Notes: generated from the sequence alone by a model not told the origin. A stretch of 64,000 nt of DNA from Zavarzinia marina (GCF_021568905.1 NZ_JAKGSB010000004.1:372001-436000), one strand, 5' to 3'; shown: positions 17,331 to 26,824, counted from the first letter of the stretch. Numbers and translations are program-made.

Positions 17331-18820
17331 CCGCCGATCCCCGCCGCTGGCTGATCCTCGCCACCGTCACCCTGTCCTTCCTGCCTGTGACCCTCGATTC
17401 GACGGTGCTCTATCTCGCCATTCCCGCCCTGACCCTCGATCTCGGCGCGACCGCGACGGAGATCCTGTGGATCATGGACATCTATCCCCTGACCATGGCG
17501 GGGCTGGTGCTGGTTTCGGGGCCCATGGGCGATCGCTTCGGTCAGCGCAACCTGCTGCTGACCGGGCTCGCCCTGTTCGGAGCGGCCTCCGGCTTCGCCG
17601 CCTTCGCGCCGACGCCCGCGCTGCTGATCGCCGCGCGCATCGGGCTGGCGCTCGGGGGCTGCATGATCATCCCCTCGACCCTCGCCCTGGTGCGCCGCAT
17701 CTTCACCGACCCGCGCGAGCGCGGCATCGCCATCGGAGTCTGGAGTGCGGTCGCCTCCGCCGGCTCCGCCCTGGGGCCGGTCGTCGGCGGCCTGTTGCTG
17801 GAACATTTCTGGTGGGGCGCGGCCTTTCTGGTGAATGTGCCGATCACCCTCTTCGCGATCGCCGTCATCGCGCCCATGGTGCGCAACGAACCGCAGCCCG
17901 AAAGCGTGCCGCTGCAGCCCCTCACCGCCCTTGCCGGCATATTGGGCCTGATCGGCGTCGTCTATGCGATCAAGGAGATCGCGCGGGGCGGCGGCGACCC
18001 CGCCCTCACCGGCGCGGCCGGCGCTCTCGGCGTCGTGCTGCTCGGCGTCTTCGTGCGCCGGCAGTTGAGGTCGCCCGCCCCTATGCTGGACCTGCGCCTG
18101 TTCCGCCTGCGCCGCTTCTCGATCGGCGTCTTGATGGCGATCGGGCCGGTCATGGTCCTGATCGGCTTCGCGCTGGCGATCGTGCAGCAGATGCAGTTCG
18201 TCGACGGGCTGTCGCCGCTGGCGGCCGGCCTGGTCATCGTGCCGCTCGATGTCGCCGCCGCCGTCGCCGGCCCGGCCTCCGGCTATCTGCTGACGCGTCT
18301 CGGCATTCGGGCGCTCGGAGTCGGCGCGCTGGCCCTGGCCGGTCTCGGCTATGCCCTGCTGCTCGGCTTCGGCATGGCCGGTGTCGGCGCCGCCATGGTG
18401 CTGCTGGGCCTTGGCCATGGCGCCATCATGTCCATGGCCACCACGTCGATGATGAGTGCGGCCCCGGCCGACCGGGCGGGGGCGGCGGCGGCGATCGAAT
18501 CGGTCTCCTATGAGGTCGGCACCGGCCTCGGGGTCGCGATCTTCGGGTCCGTGCTCGGCGTCGCCTATCTCGTCGCCTTCCAGGGGCCGACGGAACTGGG
18601 CGCCTCGATCGGCGCCACGCTCGCCGCCGCCGAAGCCCTGGGCGGCACCGCCGGCGAGGCCCTGGCCGAGGCGGGGCGCGCGGCCTTCGGCGAAGCCTTC
18701 CGAGCGGCATTGTGGCTGGCACTGGGCACGATCGTGCTCGTTGCGCTGGTGGTGCTGCGTCATGGGCCGCGCGCGGCCGTGGAAATGCCCACCATCGCCC
18801 TTGGCAAGCGGGCCCCGTGA
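17327..18820 (+). CDS. MFS drug transporter, DHA2 family (SmvA/LfrA-like)
   Basis: A 497-residue transporter with about 14 hydrophobic helices. The MFS signature loops are seen: GPMGDRFGQRN between helices 2 and 3 and the GSALGPVVGG motif C of antiporters in helix 5. The N-terminus (VTLDSTVLYLAIPAL) is that of the DHA2 branch including SmvA. It likely exports cationic or lipophilic drugs in exchange for protons. It is translated from an ATG overlapping the TetR gene. The specificity cannot be read from sequence. Confidence 0.88.
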   Translation: MTADPRRWLILATVTLSFLPVTLDSTVLYLAIPALTLDLGATATEILWIMDIYPLTMAGLVLVSGPMGDRFGQRNLLLTGLALFGAASGFAAFAPTPALLIAARIGLALGGCMIIPSTLALVRRIFTDPRERGIAIGVWSAVASAGSALGPVVGGLLLEHFWWGAAFLVNVPITLFAIAVIAPMVRNEPQPESVPLQPLTALAGILGLIGVVYAIKEIARGGGDPALTGAAGALGVVLLGVFVRRQLRSPAPMLDLRLFRLRRFSIGVLMAIGPVMVLIGFALAIVQQMQFVDGLSPLAAGLVIVPLDVAAAVAGPASGYLLTRLGIRALGVGALALAGLGYALLLGFGMAGVGAAMVLLGLGHGAIMSMATTSMMSAAPADRAGAAAAIESVSYEVGTGLGVAIFGSVLGVAYLVAFQGPTELGASIGATLAAAEALGGTAGEALAEAGRAAFGEAFRAALWLALGTIVLVALVVLRHGPRAAVEMPTIALGKRAP

Positions 18821-18835
18821 CGTCACCCTCTGCCC

Positions 18836-20023
18836 ATGGTCGAGCGTAACGGCAAGCAAGAGGACGGCGACGGTCTTCGGATCGAGATCGCCCAGGGCGC
18901 CCATCTGGTGCCGGCATCCGCCTGGGATGCCTGCGCCGGCGGCGACAATCCCTTCGTCTGCCACGCCTTCTTCTCCTGCCTCGAGGACTCGGGCTGCGCC
19001 TCGCGGGAGACCGGCTGGGCGCCCCATCACCTCGTGCTTCGGGATGGCGCGGGCGACGTGATGGGCATCATGCCGCTCTATCTGAAGAGCCATTCCCAGG
19101 GCGAATATGTCTTCGACCAGGGCTGGGCCCAGGCCTATGAGCGCGCGGGCGGGCGCTATTACCCGAAGCTCCAGGCCAGCGTCCCCTTCACCCCCGTCAC
19201 CGGGCCCCGCTTCCTGGTGGCGCCCGGCGCCGGGCGCGACGTGGTGGAACGGCTGCTGGCCAGGACCGCCATCGATCTCGCACGCTCCAACGGGCTCTCG
19301 TCCCTGCATGTCACCTTCGCGACCGAGGGCGAATGGCGGCGTCTGGCCGACGAGGACTTCCTGCAGCGCACCGACCGCCAGTTCCATTGGGACAATGCGG
19401 ATTACGCGGACTTCGAGGCGTTCCTCACCGCGCTCTCGTCGCGGAAGCGAAAGCAGATCCGCAAGGAACGGCGCCAGGCGCTGGCCGACGGCGCGATCGA
19501 GATCCACGCCCTGACCGGCGACGCGCTGGCGCCCGAGCACTGGCATGCCTTCGAGCGCTGCTATCTTTCGACCGGCGCGATGAAATGGGGCAGGCCCTAT
19601 CTGAACCGCGACTTCTTCCTGCGTCTGCACGAGACCATGCGCGACCGCGTGCTTCTGGTCATGGCGCGGCGGAACGGGCGCTGGATCGCCGGCGCCCTGA
19701 ACCTGATCGGGCGGGACACGCTCTACGGCCGCAACTGGGGCTGCATCGAGGATCACCCCTGCCTGCATTTCGAGGTCTGCTATTACCAGGCGATCGAATT
19801 CGCCATCGCGCGCGGCCTGAAGCGGGTCGAGGCCGGCGCCCAGGGCGAGCACAAGCTGGCGCGCGGCTATGTCCCCCGCGCCACCCATTCCCTGCATTGG
19901 ATCGCCGATCCCGGCTTTCGCCGCGCCGTCGCCGACTATCTGGAACGCGAACGCGCGGCGGTGGAGGACGAGTCGGACTGGCTTTCCGAACACGCCCCCT
20001 ACCGCCACGAAGAAGGCCGTTGA
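18836..20023 (+). CDS. DUF482 / GNAT-fold peptidoglycan-biosynthesis-like protein
   Basis: A 395-residue protein of the DUF482 (COG3146) family, annotated in databases as GNAT-like or peptidoglycan biosynthesis protein. Recognisable segments are NPFVCHAFFSCLEDSGC at the N-terminus, YYPKLQASVPFTPVTGPR, SSRKRKQIRKERRQA and the C-terminal FEVCYYQAIEFAI and AQGEHKLARGY. The fold resembles FemX-type aminoacyl transferases. No substrate has been proved for this family to my knowledge. It starts 15 bases after the transporter stop and ends about 70 bases before the HIT gene; it may be read through from the efflux operon. Confidence 0.82.
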   Translation: MVERNGKQEDGDGLRIEIAQGAHLVPASAWDACAGGDNPFVCHAFFSCLEDSGCASRETGWAPHHLVLRDGAGDVMGIMPLYLKSHSQGEYVFDQGWAQAYERAGGRYYPKLQASVPFTPVTGPRFLVAPGAGRDVVERLLARTAIDLARSNGLSSLHVTFATEGEWRRLADEDFLQRTDRQFHWDNADYADFEAFLTALSSRKRKQIRKERRQALADGAIEIHALTGDALAPEHWHAFERCYLSTGAMKWGRPYLNRDFFLRLHETMRDRVLLVMARRNGRWIAGALNLIGRDTLYGRNWGCIEDHPCLHFEVCYYQAIEFAIARGLKRVEAGAQGEHKLARGYVPRATHSLHWIADPGFRRAVADYLERERAAVEDESDWLSEHAPYRHEEGR

Positions 20024-20091
20024 GGCGCGCGATTGATCCGGCGCGGCGCGCTGGCTAGGCTGGCCCCGCCGTCGAAGGGAGTCGCTGATCC

Positions 20092-20541
20092 ATGGCCAAG
20101 AGCCCGCTGCCGCCGCGCGATGCGGAATGCATCTTCTGCAAGATCGTCGCGGGCGAATTGCCCTGCCACAAGGTCCACGAGGACGAACACACCATCGCCT
20201 TCATGGACATCTTCCCGGCCAGCCCCGGCCATGTCCTGGTGATCCCCAAGGATCATCATCCCGACCTGCTGGCCATGCCGGACGACCTGCTGGGGCCGGT
20301 GATGGCAGCCACCCGCCGGGTCGCGCTGGCGGTCGCCAAGAGCCAGGGACCGGACGGCATGAATCTGTTCCAGGCCAACGGCGTCGCCGCCGGCCAGACC
20401 GTGTTTCATTTCCACATGCATATCCTGCCGCGCCGGACCGGCGATGGTGTGCTTTCCACCGAACACGGCAAGCGGGCCGGCGACCACGCCATGCTGGCCC
20501 GCGAGGCCGAGGCGTTGCGCGGCGCGCTCGCCGACATGTGA
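20092..20541 (+). CDS. HIT-family nucleotide hydrolase/transferase
   Basis: A 149-residue histidine-triad protein. CIFCKIVAGELPCHKVHED opens the fold with paired cysteines that usually bind zinc, and HFHMHILPR is the catalytic triad. HIT proteins cleave nucleoside phosphoramidates and dinucleoside polyphosphates. The C-terminal 30 residues extend the Hint core. GAAGGGAG precedes the ATG. Its stop overlaps the GTG of the following ATPase gene. Confidence 0.93.
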   Translation: MAKSPLPPRDAECIFCKIVAGELPCHKVHEDEHTIAFMDIFPASPGHVLVIPKDHHPDLLAMPDDLLGPVMAATRRVALAVAKSQGPDGMNLFQANGVAAGQTVFHFHMHILPRRTGDGVLSTEHGKRAGDHAMLAREAEALRGALADM

Positions 20542-21614
20542 GTGCCTTGATCCGGCGCTTTCGCATCCGGAACTACCGCTCGCTGCGCGACGTCGAGATC
20601 GCGCCCGGCGCGTTGACGGTGGTGACGGGGGCGAACGGCGCCGGCAAGTCCAACCTCTACCGCGCCCTCACCCTGGCCGCGGCGGCGGCGCGCGGCACCA
20701 TGGCCGCCACCATCGTCGAGGAGGGCGGCATGCCCTCCGTGCTCTGGGCCGGCGCATGGAAGCGCGACGAGCGCCGCCGCCTCGAGGTCGAGGTGGAGAC
20801 GGACGATTGGTCCTTTTCGCTCGCCTGCGGCCTGCCGCCGCCGCCCCAGGGCGCCTTCGAACTCGACCCGCACGTGAAGATGGAGCGCCTATGCGATGCC
20901 GGCGGCCACCTGCTCCTCGAACGGAAGGGGCCCACGGCCTGGATGACGGCACGGGGCGCCCGAAGCCGCACCACCTATCCCGCCGAACTGGAGCCGCAGG
21001 AAGCCGCCCTGTCGCAATTGCGCGAACCGCATCTCTATCCCGATGTCGCCGTGGCCCAGGCGGTGTTGGCGCGGTGGCGCTTCTATCATCATTTCCGGAC
21101 CGATGGCGGTTCGCCCCTGCGCCTTCCGCAGGTCGGCACACGGACGCCGGTCCTGGCGGCGGACGGCCGCGACCTCGCCGCCGCCCTGCAGACGATCCGC
21201 GAGATCGGCGATCCCGCCGCCCTGGCCCAGGCGATCGACCAGGCTTTTCCCGGGGCGCGCCTGGCGCTCGACATCCAGGACGGGCAATTCGCCCTCTTCC
21301 TGCATCAGGCCGGGTTCAAGCGTGCCTTCTCGGCCCGGGAACTGTCGGACGGGACGTTGCGCTATCTGTGCCTGGTCGCGGCCCTGCTGTCCCCGCGTCC
21401 GAGCCCCTTGCTGATCCTGAACGAGCCGGACCAGAGCCTGCACCCCGATCTCATGGCGCCGCTGGCCGGCCTGGTGCTGGCCGCCTCGCGCTTCTCGCAG
21501 GTCTGGGTCATCACCCACAGCGCCGATCTGGCGCGCCGCCTGACGCGGGCGGGCGCCACGAGTTTCGACCTCAGGATCGAGGCCGGGGCGACGATCGCCG
21601 AGGAAACGGCGTGA
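20538..21614 (+). CDS. AAA/ABC-type predicted ATPase (COG4637-like, RecF/OLD-related)
   Basis: A 358-residue ATPase of the SMC/RecF-like class. Walker A is GANGAGKS at about residue 28, the signature motif is LSDGTLRYL, Walker B and D-loop read LILNEPDQSLHPDL, and the H-loop is VITHSADLA. The N in place of the usual D of Walker B is, as far as I recall, normal in this subfamily. The GTG start overlaps the HIT stop (GTGA), and translation begins directly before IRRFRIRNYRSL, the first strand. A TTG nine bases further is possible. Function unknown; no partner nuclease is seen next to it. Confidence 0.82.
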   Translation: MSALIRRFRIRNYRSLRDVEIAPGALTVVTGANGAGKSNLYRALTLAAAAARGTMAATIVEEGGMPSVLWAGAWKRDERRRLEVEVETDDWSFSLACGLPPPPQGAFELDPHVKMERLCDAGGHLLLERKGPTAWMTARGARSRTTYPAELEPQEAALSQLREPHLYPDVAVAQAVLARWRFYHHFRTDGGSPLRLPQVGTRTPVLAADGRDLAAALQTIREIGDPAALAQAIDQAFPGARLALDIQDGQFALFLHQAGFKRAFSARELSDGTLRYLCLVAALLSPRPSPLLILNEPDQSLHPDLMAPLAGLVLAASRFSQVWVITHSADLARRLTRAGATSFDLRIEAGATIAEETA

Positions 21615-21618
21615 GGGG

Positions 21619-22077
21619 TCAGAAGCCGATGGCGGCGAGCAGGCGGGGCGAAAGTTCTTCCGTCGGCACCTGCACCAGATCCTTGTTCAGGGTGGCGTTG
21701 AGCCGGGCCCTTGCGCTGGCGCCGAGGACATTGCGGATGTCGCCCAGCATGGTGGGCGGGGCGGCGATGATCAGCCGGTCGTAGCGCCCGGCTCGGGCGG
21801 CATCGTTGAGCTGTTTCGCAAGATCCTCGGCGAAGGCGCGTTCCTCGGCGCGCAGCGGATCCTCCGCCGGCTCGATCGCCGCGCGGCGGCCGTCGGCGGT
21901 CGAATAGGCGCGGCCGGGCTGGTCTGTGCCGATCTCGCGGCTGAAATGATGGTTCCGAGGCGGCGGCACGAAGCCGCCGTCGACGGCCTCGAGTTCGGTG
22001 AAGGGCCGGGTCCCCTGAAGCAGGCGGGCGCCATGCGCGTCGGCCAGCATGATCCAGTAGAGCGGCAGGTGAGGCAT
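21619..22077 (-). CDS. Host-attachment-family protein (AtsE/baeRF-like)
   Basis: A 152-residue protein of the host_attach family, which resembles archaeal/bacterial release-factor-like (baeRF) domains. WIMLADAHGARLLQG opens the fold, RAFAEDLAKQLNDA and YDRLIIAAPPTMLGDIR are the central marks, and LNKDLVQVPTEEL closes it. Despite the name its molecular role is not established. A perfect FNR-type box 57 bases before the start codon suggests induction when oxygen is scarce. It converges with the ATPase gene, four bases between stops. Confidence 0.82.
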   Translation of the reverse strand: MPHLPLYWIMLADAHGARLLQGTRPFTELEAVDGGFVPPPRNHHFSREIGTDQPGRAYSTADGRRAAIEPAEDPLRAEERAFAEDLAKQLNDAARAGRYDRLIIAAPPTMLGDIRNVLGASARARLNATLNKDLVQVPTEELSPRLLAAIGF

Positions 22078-22116
22078 GACAGGTTCTTCCCGAAAGACAG
22101 GTTTCGATCATGCGAA

Positions 22117-22166
22117 GGGCCGCCGCCGCCGGAATTGATCTGGATCAAATCCGGCGGCGGCGGCCC
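22117..22166. promoter_or_regulatory. FNR/FixK-type box inside a long GC palindrome
   Basis: TTGATCTGGATCAA (22135-22148) matches the TTGAT-N4-ATCAA consensus of FNR/FixK proteins exactly. Its centre is 64 bases before the host-attachment gene start codon, and a CATGAT hexamer at 22107-22112 (minus strand) could be the -10, giving a class II geometry. The box is enclosed by 16-base arms (22117-22132 and 22151-22166) that pair perfectly, so the whole stretch forms one long hairpin; a short T-run follows on the plus strand. It may also act as a terminator between clpA and this gene. Confidence 0.75.
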
Positions 22167-22199
22167 CTCTTTTTACGGCCGATCAGTGGGTTACCCCGG

Positions 22200-24548
22200 T
22201 CAATGGGTCAGTTCGGGCGTGCGCTCCTCGTCGCCGTCGTCCTCGGAGACCGCCGGCGACGGCTTGTTGGCTTCGATTTCGAAGACCAGCTGGCCGTCCT
22301 TGAAGTCGACATGGACCGAACCGCCCCGGGTCAGCTTGCCGAACAGCAGATCGTCCGCCAGCGGCTTCTTGATCCGCTCGGCGATCACCCGGGCGAGCGG
22401 GCGGGCACCAAAGGCGGCGTCGAAGCCGGTTTCGGCCAGATGGCTGCGCGCGGCCTGGGAGACCGTGATCTCCACCCCGCGATCGGCGAGCTGGAATTCC
22501 AGCTCGGCGATGAACTTGTCGACGACCTTGCCGATGATCTCCGGCGTCAGGCCCGAGAAGGGCACCACCGCGTCCAGCCGGTTGCGGAACTCGGGCGTGA
22601 ACATGCGCTTGATCGCATCCTCGTCCGCGCCCTCGTTCAGGCTCCTGCCGAAACCGATGGCGGGTTTCGCCGCCTCGGCCGCGCCGGCGTTGGTGGTCAT
22701 GATCAGGACGACGTTGCGGAAGTCGATCTTCTTGCCGTTGTGGTCCGTCAGCTTGCCGTGGTCCATCACCTGCAACAGGATGTTGAACAGGTCCGGATGG
22801 GCCTTCTCGATCTCGTCGAGCAGCAGCACGCAATGGGGATGCTGGTCGATGGCGTCGGTCAGCAGCCCGCCCTGGTCGAAGCCTACGTAACCCGGCGGGG
22901 CACCGATCAGGCGCGACACCGTGTGGCGTTCCATATATTCCGACATGTCGAAGCGGATCAGCTCGACGCCCATGATCTTGGCGAGCTGGCGCGCCACCTC
23001 GGTCTTGCCGACGCCGGTCGGGCCCGAGAAGAGATAGGCGCCGATCGGCTTCTCCCCTTCGCGAAGGCCGGCGCGGGCCAGCTTGATCGAGGCCGAGAGC
23101 GCGGTGATCGCCGCGTCCTGGCCATAGACCACGCGGCGCAGTTCCGGCTCCATGTTGGCGAGCAGGGCCTTGTCGTCCTTGGAGACCGACTTCGGCGGGA
23201 TGCGGGCGATCTTGGCCACCACCGCCTCGATCTCCTTCACGCCGATGGTCTTGCGCCGGCGCGCCGGCGGCACCAGCATCTGGGCCGCCCCCGATTCGTC
23301 GATCACGTCGATCGCCTTGTCGGGCAGCTTGCGGTCGTTGATGTATTTCGCCGCCAGCTCCACCGCCGCCTTGATCGCGTCATTGGTGTAACGCACCTGG
23401 TGGTGCTCCTCGAAATAGGGCTTGAGACCCTTGAGGATCTTCACCGCGTCCGACAGCGACGGCTCGTTCACGTCGATCTTCTGGAACCGGCGCAGCAGGG
23501 CGCGATCCTTCTCGAAATAGGCGCGGAACTCCTTGTAGGTGGTCGAGCCGATGCAGCGCAGCGAGCCCTGCGCCAGTGCCGGCTTCAGCAGGTTGGAGGC
23601 ATCCATCGAACCGCCGGAGGTGGCGCCGGCGCCGATCACCGTGTGGATCTCGTCGATGAAGAGGATGGCGCCCGGCGTCTGCTCGATCTCGCCGATCACC
23701 GCCTTCAGCCGTTCCTCGAAATCGCCGCGATAGCGGGTCCCCGCCAGCAGCGTGCCCATGTCGAGGGAATAGATCACCGAATTCAGCAGGACCTCGGGCA
23801 CGTCGCCCTCGACGATCTTGAGAGCGAGGCCCTCGGCAATCGCGGTCTTGCCGACGCCGGGATCGCCGACCAGCAGGGGATTGTTCTTCTGGCGCCGGCA
23901 CAGGATCTGCACCGTGCGCTCGATCTCGGCTTCGCGGCCGATGACCGGATCGATCCGCCCTTCCGCCGCCTTGCGGTTCAGGTTGACGGCATAGGTCGCC
24001 AGCGCCTCGCCCTTCCGCGGGGCCGAGGCATCGCCCTGGCGGCGCTGGGCGCCGCTGTCGCCGCCCTCCTCGTCGGCGCCGCGCACGGCGCGGGTCTCGC
24101 CCATGCCCGGGCGCTTGGCGACGCCGTGGCTGATGTAACTGACCGCGTCCAGACGGGTCATGTCCTGCTCCTGCAGGAAATAGGCGGCGTGGGATTCGCG
24201 CTCGCCGAAGATGGCGACGAGCACATTGGCCCCGGTCACCTGATCGCGCCCGGAGGATTGGACATGGATCACCGCGCGCTGGATGACGCGCTGGAAGCCG
24301 GTGGTGGGTTTCGCGTCCTCGTCGTCCTCGACCACGAGACCTTCCAGTTCGGTCTCGATGTAGCCGGTGAGCTGGCGGCGCAAGAGGTCGAGATCGACAT
24401 TGCACGCCCGCATCACGCTGGCGGCATCGCTATCGTCGATGAGCGCCAGCAGAAGATGTTCGAGGGTCGCAAATTCGTGGCTTCGCTCGTTGGCGATCGC
24501 CAAGGCCCGGTGCAGGGACTTTTCGAGGCTGCGCGAAAAAGACGGCAA
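22200..24548 (-). CDS. clpA: ATP-dependent Clp protease ATP-binding subunit ClpA
   Basis: A 782-residue HSP100 unfoldase. The N-terminal Clp_N double repeat (about 1-145) has [10 protein letters not shown]; the first AAA module has Walker [14 protein letters not shown] and Walker [10 protein letters not shown]; the second has [28 protein letters not shown] and the sensor MTTNAGAAE. An IGF segment (PAIGFGR) in the second module is the ClpP-docking loop. It lies 105 bases downstream of clpS on the same strand, the standard order. It feeds N-degron and ssrA-tagged substrates to ClpP, which is not in this window. Confidence 0.97.
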   Translation of the reverse strand: MPSFSRSLEKSLHRALAIANERSHEFATLEHLLLALIDDSDAASVMRACNVDLDLLRRQLTGYIETELEGLVVEDDEDAKPTTGFQRVIQRAVIHVQSSGRDQVTGANVLVAIFGERESHAAYFLQEQDMTRLDAVSYISHGVAKRPGMGETRAVRGADEEGGDSGAQRRQGDASAPRKGEALATYAVNLNRKAAEGRIDPVIGREAEIERTVQILCRRQKNNPLLVGDPGVGKTAIAEGLALKIVEGDVPEVLLNSVIYSLDMGTLLAGTRYRGDFEERLKAVIGEIEQTPGAILFIDEIHTVIGAGATSGGSMDASNLLKPALAQGSLRCIGSTTYKEFRAYFEKDRALLRRFQKIDVNEPSLSDAVKILKGLKPYFEEHHQVRYTNDAIKAAVELAAKYINDRKLPDKAIDVIDESGAAQMLVPPARRRKTIGVKEIEAVVAKIARIPPKSVSKDDKALLANMEPELRRVVYGQDAAITALSASIKLARAGLREGEKPIGAYLFSGPTGVGKTEVARQLAKIMGVELIRFDMSEYMERHTVSRLIGAPPGYVGFDQGGLLTDAIDQHPHCVLLLDEIEKAHPDLFNILLQVMDHGKLTDHNGKKIDFRNVVLIMTTNAGAAEAAKPAIGFGRSLNEGADEDAIKRMFTPEFRNRLDAVVPFSGLTPEIIGKVVDKFIAELEFQLADRGVEITVSQAARSHLAETGFDAAFGARPLARVIAERIKKPLADDLLFGKLTRGGSVHVDFKDGQLVFEIEANKPSPAVSEDDGDEERTPELTH

Positions 24549-24653
24549 GGCACACCTCCCACTTTGCGCCGACCGCCAAACGGGCGGTCACGAGGCCCGG
24601 ACCCTCGTCGGAGGGGCCGGAAGGCGCGCAAGCTGGCGGAAGGCCCGACGCGC

Positions 24654-24998
24654 CTATTCCTTCTCCATGGTGCATTGAAGGGGATGCTGGTGTCGACGGG
24701 CGAAATCAACCACCTGGGTCACTTTCGTCTCCGCCACCTCATAGGTGAAGACACCGCATACGCCGATACCCTTCTGATGGACGTGGAGCATGATCTGTGT
24801 CGCCTCTTCCCGATTCTTGTGGAAAAAGCGCTCGAGCACGTGGATGACGAATTCCATGGGGGTGTAGTCGTCGTTCAGCAACAGCACGCGATACATCGAG
24901 GGACGCGCCGTCTTCGGCCGCGTCGCGGTCAGAAGCCCCGTGTTGTGGTCGTCTTCGTCGGCCATGGCCATCGGCGGAGTCATTCGGAAATCGGACAT
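24654..24998 (-). CDS. clpS: ClpS adaptor, N-end rule
   Basis: A 114-residue adaptor. The core [20 protein letters not shown] holds the Asn-Asp pair and Met used to bind N-terminal destabilising residues; [20 protein letters not shown] and [12 protein letters not shown] are also canonical. The flexible N-terminal arm contacts ClpA. I take the ATG at 24998 (MSDFRM) because the length then matches the family; later ATGs in the tail are possible and the ribosome site is weak. It precedes clpA and hands N-degron substrates to it. Confidence 0.95.
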   Translation of the reverse strand: MSDFRMTPPMAMADEDDHNTGLLTATRPKTARPSMYRVLLLNDDYTPMEFVIHVLERFFHKNREEATQIMLHVHQKGIGVCGVFTYEVAETKVTQVVDFARRHQHPLQCTMEKE

Positions 24999-25207
24999 GC
25001 TGCACATATTCGCGAGGCTACGGGTCGATCTTGTTGCCGAAGAGATGGGATGCCGCGCCACGATTTCCAACCGCTCATCAGAGGGCGGTTCGGTCCCGCG
25101 GATCCGCTGTCATGATTCTGCGCCAAATCGGGCGCTTGACAAGTATTCCCTGCGGCCGCCCGCCGGAACCCAGGGTCCCGCAATGCGAATGCCAAAAGGG
25201 ATCGAAG

Positions 25208-25245
25208 CAAAAACGAATGCCGGCGCGGAAGGGCCGCGCCGGCAT
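25208..25245 (-). terminator. Rho-independent terminator of the phasin gene
   Basis: On the minus strand a 12-base stem (25217-25228 with 25234-25245, five-base loop) is followed by TCGTTTTTGC, a run of five T residues. It sits 86 bases after the phasin stop. A second, weaker hairpin (25287-25294 with 25307-25314) lies nearer the stop without a T-tract. The rest of the 330-base gap to clpS shows no gene. Confidence 0.75.
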
Positions 25246-25330
25246 CGGTACTCGAAATACGTCAACGCGAAATACGCAACGGTACTGCGCCGGCCATGAT
25301 ACGCAAGCCGGCGCTTCGCCGAGCAGCCGA

Positions 25331-25792
25331 TCAGGCGACCGGCTGGGCAAACTTCTTGAAGACGGTGCCGAGCTGGGCGGAAACCGGCTCGATCGCCTCC
25401 TGGGTGAACTGAACGGTCATCTCGCCGACCTTGTTGGTGTAGGCGAGGAAGGCGTCGAAGGCGGCCTTGGTGTAGTCGTTCTGCAGGTCGACGACTTCGC
25501 GCAGGCTCTTGGCGCCGACGACGGCCTTGGAAACGCCCACCAGGTCCTCGAAGGACTTCTTGGCGTAGGCGGTCGATTCGGCGGTCACGCCTTCGATGCC
25601 CTTGGCGGTGATGTTGAAGGACGAGACGAAAGCCTCGTAGGTGTCCTTCGACACGGAACCGGCGTCCTCGAAGGCCTTCAGGGCCTGGTCGATCTTGCCC
25701 TTCACCTGTTCGGTGGTCGCCTTGATGGTTTCGGTAGCGGTATCGGTCACTTCGGTGGTCTCCGGTTTGGCGGTCTTTGCTTTGGTGGCCAT
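25331..25792 (-). CDS. Phasin family protein (polyhydroxyalkanoate granule coat)
   Basis: A 153-residue helical amphipathic protein. The central DAGSVSKDTYEAFVSSFN, ESTAYAKKSFEDLVGVSKA and LQNDYTKAAFDAFLAYTNK are the PF09361 phasin pattern. The N-terminus is a charged, Thr/Lys/Ala-rich tail. Phasins cover PHA granules and control their size. GAGGG lies before the ATG. The upstream intergenic region holds three TTGCnnGCAA-like repeats of the type bound by PhaR, the PHA-responsive repressor. No PHA synthase gene is in this window. Confidence 0.92.
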   Translation of the reverse strand: MATKAKTAKPETTEVTDTATETIKATTEQVKGKIDQALKAFEDAGSVSKDTYEAFVSSFNITAKGIEGVTAESTAYAKKSFEDLVGVSKAVVGAKSLREVVDLQNDYTKAAFDAFLAYTNKVGEMTVQFTQEAIEPVSAQLGTVFKKFAQPVA

Positions 25793-25877
25793 GTCGATCC
25801 CTCGTTCGCGGGTGCTTCATGGGTCAGGTCGGCCAAACGGACTGCCGGCCCGCCGTGGCGATGCGAAAGTGCATCGC

Positions 25878-26081
25878 GTTTTGCAACAGCATCGCGGCAT
25901 CGTCGTGTCCCGGATCCCCCGGCCGGCCCCCCGACAGGCCCGGCCCCCAAGGATGCGGCGGGGCGCCGAGCCGGGTACCTCCGGCACCGTCCAGAGCCAA
26001 CCGAAGTTGCTGCAACGCGGTATGAGGGCAGCGTCGATCCGAACCCACACAAAGTCAAGGGGAATTGTTGCAACGCAGCAA
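25878..26081. promoter_or_regulatory. Repeated TGC/GCA palindromes upstream of the phasin gene (PhaR-like sites)
   Basis: The 348-base gap before the phasin gene holds no gene but three related palindromic motifs: TTTTGCAACAGC (25879-25890), the perfect palindrome GTTGCTGCAAC (26006-26016), and GTTGCAAC followed by GCAGCAA (26067-26081). PhaR of Paracoccus and Rhodobacter binds TGC-rich palindromes upstream of phasin genes, so these are likely operators. Which site overlaps the promoter cannot be decided by eye. Confidence 0.6.
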
Positions 26082-26140
26082 AAATTAGACGAAAGACTAA
26101 ATTGCCGTGACGCCCAGCCGTTTCCCGTTCCCGCCGACCG

Positions 26141-26824
26141 TCAGTTCCAACGCGCCACGTTCAGGCCGTTCGCGCCCACCTGCACGACGAAAGGCTTGTC
26201 GTCGCCGGGCTTTATGAGGGCGACCGGCCGGAGGTCGAGACCGCGCGGCATGTTCACCGCGACCCCGGTCCGGTCGGCGTCGAACAATTCGCGCGGAAAG
26301 CTCAACGCCTCGAACCGGCCGTCGCCCTGCTGGAAGGCATTGTAGTGAAACTGCCCGTTCCGGCAGGCGGCGACGATCCAGTAGAAATTGTCGGAACGCA
26401 GGAAAGTGCCGGTCGGCGCCGGCCCCGCAACGTCCGACGCGTCCATGGCGCGTTCCAGCCGGGCCGTGCGGGCGGCATCGATGCCGACGCTCGCCGTCTC
26501 CGCCGCGACCAGCGGCCCCTCCGGGCTGAACGCCAGGATGCTGGCCGGCCCCCAGGCATATTGATCGATGCGGGCGCCATAGTCCGTGAAGGCGACTTCA
26601 TAGGCGCGCACCTGTTCGCGCCAGACCGCATTGTAGACGAAACGGACGCGGTCGGACGCCCCCGCCGCGCAGGCCTGCCTGACGTCGTCGCCCGACAGAT
26701 AGCGGTACCAGGTCGGCAGCCGCGCCATGGTCCCGGAAACGGGCCCGTTCGGCATGCAGCCGGCGAGCGCGAAACCGGTGCTGAGGACGGCCGCGCGCCA
26801 GGCGCGGGCACGAAATTTCGCCAT
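26141..26824 (-). CDS. Predicted lipoprotein of unknown function
   Basis: A 227-residue protein with a typical lipoprotein signal: basic MAKFRARAWR, a short hydrophobic stretch and the lipobox LAGC at about residues 22-25. The mature part has RYLSGDDVRQAC and VRFVYNAVWREQVRAYEV segments and repeated Cys (about residues 51 and 166). The frame also allows a GTG start three codons upstream, but GGGAG stands at the right distance from the ATG at 26824. I do not recognise the family. It is divergent from the DD-carboxypeptidase gene, so a cell-envelope role is plausible but unproven. Confidence 0.72.
   Translation of the reverse strand: MAKFRARAWRAAVLSTGFALAGCMPNGPVSGTMARLPTWYRYLSGDDVRQACAAGASDRVRFVYNAVWREQVRAYEVAFTDYGARIDQYAWGPASILAFSPEGPLVAAETASVGIDAARTARLERAMDASDVAGPAPTGTFLRSDNFYWIVAACRNGQFHYNAFQQGDGRFEALSFPRELFDADRTGVAVNMPRGLDLRPVALIKPGDDKPFVVQVGANGLNVARWN

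Noticed and set aside
17027-20008. Minus-strand open frame of about 990 codons opposite the TetR, MFS and DUF482 genes
   Set aside because: Very Gly/Arg/Gln-rich with no domain, and it lies across three well-supported genes.
20033-20046. FNR box upstream of the HIT gene
   Set aside because: Only the TTGAT half is present; the second half does not match.
22110-25115. Plus-strand open frame of about 1000 codons opposite clpA and clpS
   Set aside because: It mirrors clpA and clpS codons, has no ribosome site and reads as R/L/V/D/G-rich filler, typical of antisense frames in high-GC DNA.
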